Shown in pieces: positions 6,927-10,412 of a DNA stretch of 10,412 bases (position 1 is its first letter; every line of letters begins with the position of its first letter). The notes beneath the pieces are model-generated. The model saw only the letters and a list, made by a program, of their open reading frames with translations, ran no database searches and was not told where the DNA came from. A program made the translations under genes and the position numbers. Source of the DNA: Sutterella sp. GTDB lineage: Bacteria > Pseudomonadota > Gammaproteobacteria > Burkholderiales > Burkholderiaceae_F. The stretch spans positions 1 to 10,412 of the forward strand of contig JAHHRF010000059.1 in NCBI GenBank assembly GCA_020025955.1. The letters are read 5' to 3'.

Positions 6927-6940
6927 CACTTCATGAAGTG
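6927..6940. promoter_or_regulatory. 14-base perfect palindrome, possible tct operator
   Basis: CACTTCATGAAGTG is a perfect palindrome immediately after a TACACT hexamer (6921-6926) that could serve as a -10, although no -35 at normal spacing was found. If so, the palindrome would cover the start of transcription and suit a repressor. No regulator gene is next to the operon here. Confidence 0.4.
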
Positions 6941-6977
6941 TCCTTTTCCTTTTATTCGTTTTTCTGGAGTCACGCCT

Positions 6978-7943
6978 ATGGTCGGGATCCGTCAGGTCGT
7001 CATCCGCGCTTTGACCGTGGGGCTCGTGAGCCTTTTGGGAAGCATCGCCCTCTCTGTGACGGCGGCGCCCTTGAAACTCGTGGTCCCCTTTACGGCGGGC
7101 GGTCCCGTTGATGTGACGGCGCGCGCGTTGAGTGAAGCCTTAACACCCACGCTGGGACGCGTGTTGGTGGAAAATCGCCCGGGCGCTGGCGGTGCGATTG
7201 GGGTGGAAGCGGCCTTGCGACGTCCTGCCAATGGCGAGACGCTCATTCTGGGGGCGGTGGGAACCTTGGCGATTGGTCCGCACTTGCACCCCACGCGATG
7301 GGACACTGAAAAGGATTTGACCCCCGTGGCAGGGCTCGTCACGGTGCCTAACGTTCTCTTAGTCACCCCTGAGTGGTTAAAGCAGCACGCCATCACCAAC
7401 TTTGATGGGTGGTTGGATTATGTTAAAGCGCATAGCCAAACACTCAATGGTGCTTCGGGTGGCGTGGGCTCGGGTGGCCACTTAGCGCTTCTCGCGCTAA
7501 ACCGCGCAGAAAACCTCGCTATTACCCACGTTGCGTACAAGGGCGCCGCGCAAGCGCGCTTGTCGGTGTTGGCGGGTCACACGGACTTTATCTTTGACAA
7601 TTGGGCGTCGGCTCGCGCTTTGGTGGCTTCAGGCGACTTGGTGCCCTTGGCGGTCACAGGGAAGGCTCGTTTGGCAGCGTTACCCAACCTGCCTACACTA
7701 ACGGAAAAGGGCCTCCCCATTGAGGTCACCACCTGGTGGGGTGTCTTTGTGAAGGCTGGGACACCAGAAGGATTGGTTCAAAAAAGCCAAGCCGATATCA
7801 AGGCGGCAATGGCCTCGGACACCTTTAAAGCGCGCACCCAAAGTCTGGGCGAGGGCGTTGGGTTTAAGGACGCCTCGTGGCTTGAAAACACCTTGTACGC
7901 GGATCGCCGTCGTTATGGCGTCATGCTCAAAGGCACCCCGTAA
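6978..7943 (+). CDS. tctC: Tripartite tricarboxylate transporter substrate-binding protein (Bug family)
   Basis: This periplasmic binding protein would capture a carboxylate and deliver it to TctAB. The first 29 residues form a signal peptide: basic start (Arg5, Arg10), hydrophobic core 11-27 and a VTA-A cleavage site. Bug-family marks follow: LVVPFTAGG with the next residues PVDVTAR (34-48), VENRPGAGG, an AYKG segment, LAGHTDFIFDN and a PTLTEKG segment. Length is 321 residues, close to the family norm. I chose the ATG at 6978 because GGAG lies 8 bases upstream. The in-frame ATG at 6933 has no ribosome site and would add 15 residues in front of the signal peptide. It is the first gene of the operon. 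The substrate cannot be read from the sequence: citrate and other carboxylates are all possible for this family. Confidence 0.93.
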   Translation: MVGIRQVVIRALTVGLVSLLGSIALSVTAAPLKLVVPFTAGGPVDVTARALSEALTPTLGRVLVENRPGAGGAIGVEAALRRPANGETLILGAVGTLAIGPHLHPTRWDTEKDLTPVAGLVTVPNVLLVTPEWLKQHAITNFDGWLDYVKAHSQTLNGASGGVGSGGHLALLALNRAENLAITHVAYKGAAQARLSVLAGHTDFIFDNWASARALVASGDLVPLAVTGKARLAALPNLPTLTEKGLPIEVTTWWGVFVKAGTPEGLVQKSQADIKAAMASDTFKARTQSLGEGVGFKDASWLENTLYADRRRYGVMLKGTP

Positions 7944-7970
7944 GGTGCACAAGGCGGGCGTTCAATCAGT

Positions 7971-8005
7971 AAAATGGGGGCACTTTGCCCCCGTTTTTCT
8001 TTTTT
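7971..8005 (+). terminator. Intra-operon terminator between tctC and tctB
   Basis: GGGGGC (7976-7981) pairs with GCCCCC (7987-7992) around a short loop, extended by an A-rich left flank facing T. GTTTTTCTTTTTT follows. It lies after the tctC stop and 18 bases before the tctB start, inside one operon, so it is likely a leaky stop that lowers expression of tctBA. Confidence 0.85.
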
Positions 8006-8023
8006 AAGGATAGTTTCTCTCTT

Positions 8024-8491
8024 ATGACTCCCCCCACCCAACGCGTCGTAACCGGGTGCCTCTTTATGGCCGTGGGCCTTTTGGGCTGGGTCGGATTGGG
8101 AGACCTGGACGTGGGCACGCTCTCGAACCCCGGTCCTGCCTTTTTCCCGCGCTTGGTTGCCGCCCTTTTAATCGCGATGGGCGGGCTTAACCTCCTTGGG
8201 GGGCTCCTTCAAGGGGGCTTGGCGTGGAAGGTGTCAGGTCGTCCCGTTAAGTTAGGGGCATTTCTCCTCGTCTTTTTGGGGCTAGGGGGCTTTTTTGCAT
8301 TCCTTCCCTTTTTAGGGCTCATTCCTGCAAGCCTCTTTTTAGTGATGGTGGCCTCAATGGCAACGGGCGAAGCCCGTTTTAAAGAAAGCCTCGTTTTAGG
8401 GGGTGTGCTCACCCTCTTAGCCATCCTTCTTTTTAAGGGTGTTTTAGGGCTATCCATTCCCTATGTCGCCTGGGGTGAGGCACTCGTATGA
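8024..8491 (+). CDS. tctB: Tripartite tricarboxylate transporter small membrane subunit TctB
   Basis: TctB is the small inner-membrane subunit that partners TctA. It has 155 residues with four hydrophobic segments at about 8-25, 43-62, 76-97 and 98-113, plus another at about 122-141, a layout like the DUF1468/TctB family. The NPGPAFFPR stretch (35-43) after the first segment is the best family mark. The ATG at 8024 is preferred: a TTG start further upstream (7985) would fall inside the terminator hairpin. The only ribosome site, AAGGA at 8006-8010, is 13 bases from the ATG, longer than usual, which may weaken translation. The stop overlaps the tctA start by 4 bases. Confidence 0.88.
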   Translation: MTPPTQRVVTGCLFMAVGLLGWVGLGDLDVGTLSNPGPAFFPRLVAALLIAMGGLNLLGGLLQGGLAWKVSGRPVKLGAFLLVFLGLGGFFAFLPFLGLIPASLFLVMVASMATGEARFKESLVLGGVLTLLAILLFKGVLGLSIPYVAWGEALV

Positions 8492-9996
8492 CGGGGTTGG
8501 AGTCGTTGTGGCTTGGGGTAGAAACGGCACTGAGCCTCCACAACCTCTTGGTCTGCTTAGGGGGCGTGACGCTTGGGACCCTGATTGGGGTGCTGCCTGG
8601 GATGGGGCCGGTGGCTACTGTCGCGATGCTCTTGCCCCTCACGTTTTCGCTTGAGCCCACCAGCGCGTTGATTGGGCTCGCGGGGATCTACTATGGCGCT
8701 CAGTACGGGGGGTCGACCACCGCCGTGCTCGTCAATATCCCCGGGGACGCGGGCGCTGTGGTCACCTGTTTAGATGGCTACAAAATGGCCCGACAGGGTC
8801 GCGCGGGGGTGGCGCTTGGGATTGCCGCGACGGGCAGCTTTCTTGCAGGCACCGTCGCGACGGGGTTGATTGCTTTTTTTGCGGAACCCTTGAGCCGTTT
8901 CGCCTTTGAATTTAGCCCTGCGGACTTATTTTCCTTAATGCTCTTGGGGCTCGTGGGAGCCGTGGTGCTCGCACGCGCTGACGTGGGGCGGTCCGTGGGG
9001 ATGCTCGCCTGCGGGTTGCTGCTTGGCACCGTCGGGACGGACATGACGAGTGGCGCCCTGCGCTACACGGGAGACGTCCCTGAACTCATGGACGGGATTG
9101 GCTTTGTGGCGCTTTCTATGGGGCTCTATGGCGTCGCGGAAATTCTCCGAAATTTAGAGGGAAGCCAACGCCACAGCACGCACATTCGATCGGTGGGTCG
9201 CATTTGGCCGAGTCTCCCCGACTTAAAAGCGGCACTTCCTGCCATGGGGCGCGGCACCCTGTTGGGGAGTCTCCTGGGGGTCTTGCCTGGCGGAGGCGCC
9301 CTCTTATCGAGCTTTGCGAGTTACAGCTTAGAAAAAGAATTAGCGGGGAAAAACGCACAACCGCCCTTTGGGGAGGGGAACCTTCGTGGGGTAGCGGGCC
9401 CGGAAAGCGCCAATAACGCAGGGGCACAAACGAGCTTTATCCCGATGCTCACCTTGGGGATTCCGTCCAACGCCGTCATGGCGCTCTTAATTGGGGCCTT
9501 GATGATGCATAACATTACGCCCGGTCCCACCGTGATCGACACGAACCCGGCGCTCTTTTGGGGGCTCATCGCCTCGATGTGGTTGGGAAACCTCTTTTTG
9601 CTCATCCTCAATCTGCCGCTCATCGGCGTGTGGGTGCAAGTATTGCGCTTGCCCTACCGATGGCTTTTCCCTGCGGTTTTGCTCTTTTGCGCGTTAGGGG
9701 TCTATAGCGTCAATGAAGCGCCCTTAGATGGGGTGCTTATGATGGCGTTTGGTCTCGTGGGCTACATTGCGTGGCGTTTAGACTGTGAGTGCACGCCCTT
9801 GATTTTGGGCTTTGTGTTGGGGCCCATGCTGGAAGAAAACCTGCGCCGAGCGTTAGTGCTCTCTCGCGGGGATCTGACCACCTTTATCGATCGTCCCTTG
9901 TCAGTGGCGTTTTTGAGCGTTGCGCTTCTCTTGGTGCTCTCCACCTTGATTCCACGCTGGCACCGTACGCGCGCGGTGGCTTTCCAAGCGGAATAA
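8488..9996 (+). CDS. tctA: Tripartite tricarboxylate transporter large membrane subunit TctA
   Basis: TctA is the large inner-membrane permease, about 12 membrane segments, 502 residues (504 in Salmonella TctA). The family signature is duplicated, as expected: GVLPGMGP (34-41) with YYGAQYGGSTTA followed by the VLVNIPGD stretch (68-87) in the first half, and GVLPGGGALLSSF (264-276) with GPESANNAGAQTSFIP and GIPSNAVMALLIGAL (304-338) in the second. The start is set by the ATGA overlap with tctB (8488-8491); a GGTGAGG stretch just upstream can serve as ribosome site. It is the last gene of the operon, and no plus-strand terminator with a T-tract follows it. The stop at 9994-9996 lies directly beside the terminator tract of a convergent transcript. 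Confidence 0.95.
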   Translation: MTGLESLWLGVETALSLHNLLVCLGGVTLGTLIGVLPGMGPVATVAMLLPLTFSLEPTSALIGLAGIYYGAQYGGSTTAVLVNIPGDAGAVVTCLDGYKMARQGRAGVALGIAATGSFLAGTVATGLIAFFAEPLSRFAFEFSPADLFSLMLLGLVGAVVLARADVGRSVGMLACGLLLGTVGTDMTSGALRYTGDVPELMDGIGFVALSMGLYGVAEILRNLEGSQRHSTHIRSVGRIWPSLPDLKAALPAMGRGTLLGSLLGVLPGGGALLSSFASYSLEKELAGKNAQPPFGEGNLRGVAGPESANNAGAQTSFIPMLTLGIPSNAVMALLIGALMMHNITPGPTVIDTNPALFWGLIASMWLGNLFLLILNLPLIGVWVQVLRLPYRWLFPAVLLFCALGVYSVNEAPLDGVLMMAFGLVGYIAWRLDCECTPLILGFVLGPMLEENLRRALVLSRGDLTTFIDRPLSVAFLSVALLLVLSTLIPRWHRTRAVAFQAE

Positions 9997-10031
9997 AAAA
10001 AAGCTCCGACAATCGTGAAGACAGTCGGAGC
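9995..10031 (-). terminator. Minus-strand intrinsic terminator convergent to tctA
   Basis: Read on the minus strand, GCTCCGAC pairs with GTCGGAGC (10024-10031 and 10003-10010) around a 13-base loop, and eight T follow (plus-strand A run 9995-10002). The plus-strand side has no T-tract. A transcript from the right must end here. Confidence 0.88.
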
Positions 10032-10300
10032 AAACCCTCATAGTTAAACTTGACTCAACCTTGAATCCTAAGTCCAAGTGACTCCTGGGAATCGCCTTGG
10101 CATTCGGACCTGAATCAGGAGAAACTGTGCCCATTGAAAACGGCTCATCGCGTTCAACGGCACGGTTTCACTTTACGCCTTTTTCTCCCTAGGTGTGTGA
10201 CGGCGGACGACAGAGTATTTCAAAATGTAACAGCAGAAATACCCTGACGGGCTATAAGCCTTTGTCTAAGAGGGGATTAATACTTTAACCCCATTAAAAC
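9995..10300 (-). ncRNA. Candidate structured non-coding RNA
   Basis: No convincing protein gene lies in 9997-10357, yet the minus strand carries a chain of stem-loops ending in the terminator at 9995-10031. From its 5' side: GGGGTTAA/TTAATCCCC (10272-10292); a long helix with GTATTTC/GAAATAC and flanking CAG/CTG (10208-10249); an interrupted 16-pair helix with GAAAC/GTTTC outside and GTTGAA/TTCAAT inside (10121-10169); CTCCTG/CAGGAG enclosing GAATGC/GCgATTC (10082-10121); and ACTTGgACT/AGTCAAGT (10048-10079). One A-C mismatch on the plus strand in the second helix becomes a G-U pair on the minus strand. I do not recognise the family, and its 5' end is not defined. A long structured 3' UTR of the gene to the right is the other reading. 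Confidence 0.45.
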
Positions 10301-10357
10301 TTTGTTACGTCCCAAAGCGAAAAGTTAACAACGTTGAGTCAAGGCTTAACGGTGGGG

Positions 10358-10412
10358 CTATTGACCGCGGTCTTGCGCCAAAAGGTAGGCGGCATTGTGC
10401 GCGATGGCCCCC
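10358..10412 (-). CDS. Possible C-terminal fragment of an unidentified protein
   Basis: On the minus strand, the frame from base 10411 down to the TAG at 10358-10360 encodes GAIAHNAAYLLAQDRGQ. The residues look protein-like and the codons resemble those of the neighbours. With a stop here, the next minus-strand terminator is more than 320 bases away. On the plus strand the same bases could instead begin a gene at the GTG at 10352, which has AAGG 7 bases before it. The window is too short to decide. Confidence 0.3.
   Translation of the reverse strand, partial: GAIAHNAAYLLAQDRGQ

Noticed and set aside
6933..6977. Upstream in-frame ATG of tctC
   Set aside because: It lacks a ribosome site and lies in the palindrome. 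It would add 15 residues before a complete signal peptide whose own ATG has GGAG at good spacing.
10095..10115. CAGGTCCGAATGCC on the minus strand, similar to part of the SRP RNA
   Set aside because: The conserved GGAAGGAAGCAGCC core is absent, so the match is too short to mean anything.
9901..10134. 77-codon minus-strand open frame across the tctA end
   Set aside because: It runs through the terminator hairpin and T-tract and into the antisense of tctA, has no ribosome site, and its composition is not protein-like.
10082..10135. Plus-strand stretch resembling the 3' box of a TPP or cobalamin riboswitch (ACCTGAATCAGGAG)
   Set aside because: The other conserved elements of either riboswitch are missing, and no gene with a suitable start follows directly.
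10240..10275. GGCTTATAGCCCGTCAG on the minus strand, similar to the 3' end of RNase P RNA
   Set aside because: The universal GAGGAAAGTCC region of RNase P RNA is not found anywhere in the stretch.

Overview
The window looks like a chromosomal stretch of a beta-proteobacterium of the order Burkholderiales, possibly a gut-type Sutterellaceae relative. The basis is a Bug-family tripartite tricarboxylate transporter (TctC-TctB-TctA), an FNR-type oxygen sensor divergent from the oxygen-independent haem gene hemN, and an AlaS-TusA pair. This placement is inferred from gene content and protein resemblance only. Gene density is high, every complete gene is of a known family, and no transposon, phage or CRISPR signal is visible.

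Layout from left to right. Positions 1-146 hold the 3' end of a plus-strand gene and its terminator. Positions 153-3080 hold alaS and tusA on the minus strand, joined by a 4-base ATGA overlap and closed by a terminator. Positions 3188-4648 hold hemN (minus) with its own terminator. The 367-base gap 4649-5015 is a divergent control region. It contains a near-consensus FNR box placed correctly to activate hemN, and a terminator-like hairpin just upstream of fnr. Positions 5016-5834 hold fnr (plus), followed by two back-to-back terminators. The second of these also closes ugpQ (minus, start corrected to 6749). The gap 6750-6977 holds a ugpQ promoter candidate, a small orphan terminator and two palindromes ahead of the tct operon. 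Positions 6978-9996 hold tctC, tctB and tctA (plus), with a strong hairpin plus T-tract between tctC and tctB and a 4-base overlap between tctB and tctA. Positions 9995-10357 hold no convincing protein gene, but the minus strand shows a series of stem-loops ending in a textbook terminator: a candidate structured non-coding RNA. The last 55 bases may be the end of another minus-strand gene.

How the parts work together. FNR with its four cysteine ligands would sense oxygen loss and activate hemN, which makes protoporphyrinogen IX without oxygen. The box, the -10 element and the sensor gene sit together as a self-contained anaerobic module. The tct operon would import a carboxylate by sodium- or proton-coupled transport. 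Its internal terminator would let the periplasmic binding protein be made in excess over the membrane parts. The least explained part of the window is the stem-loop series convergent to tctA.
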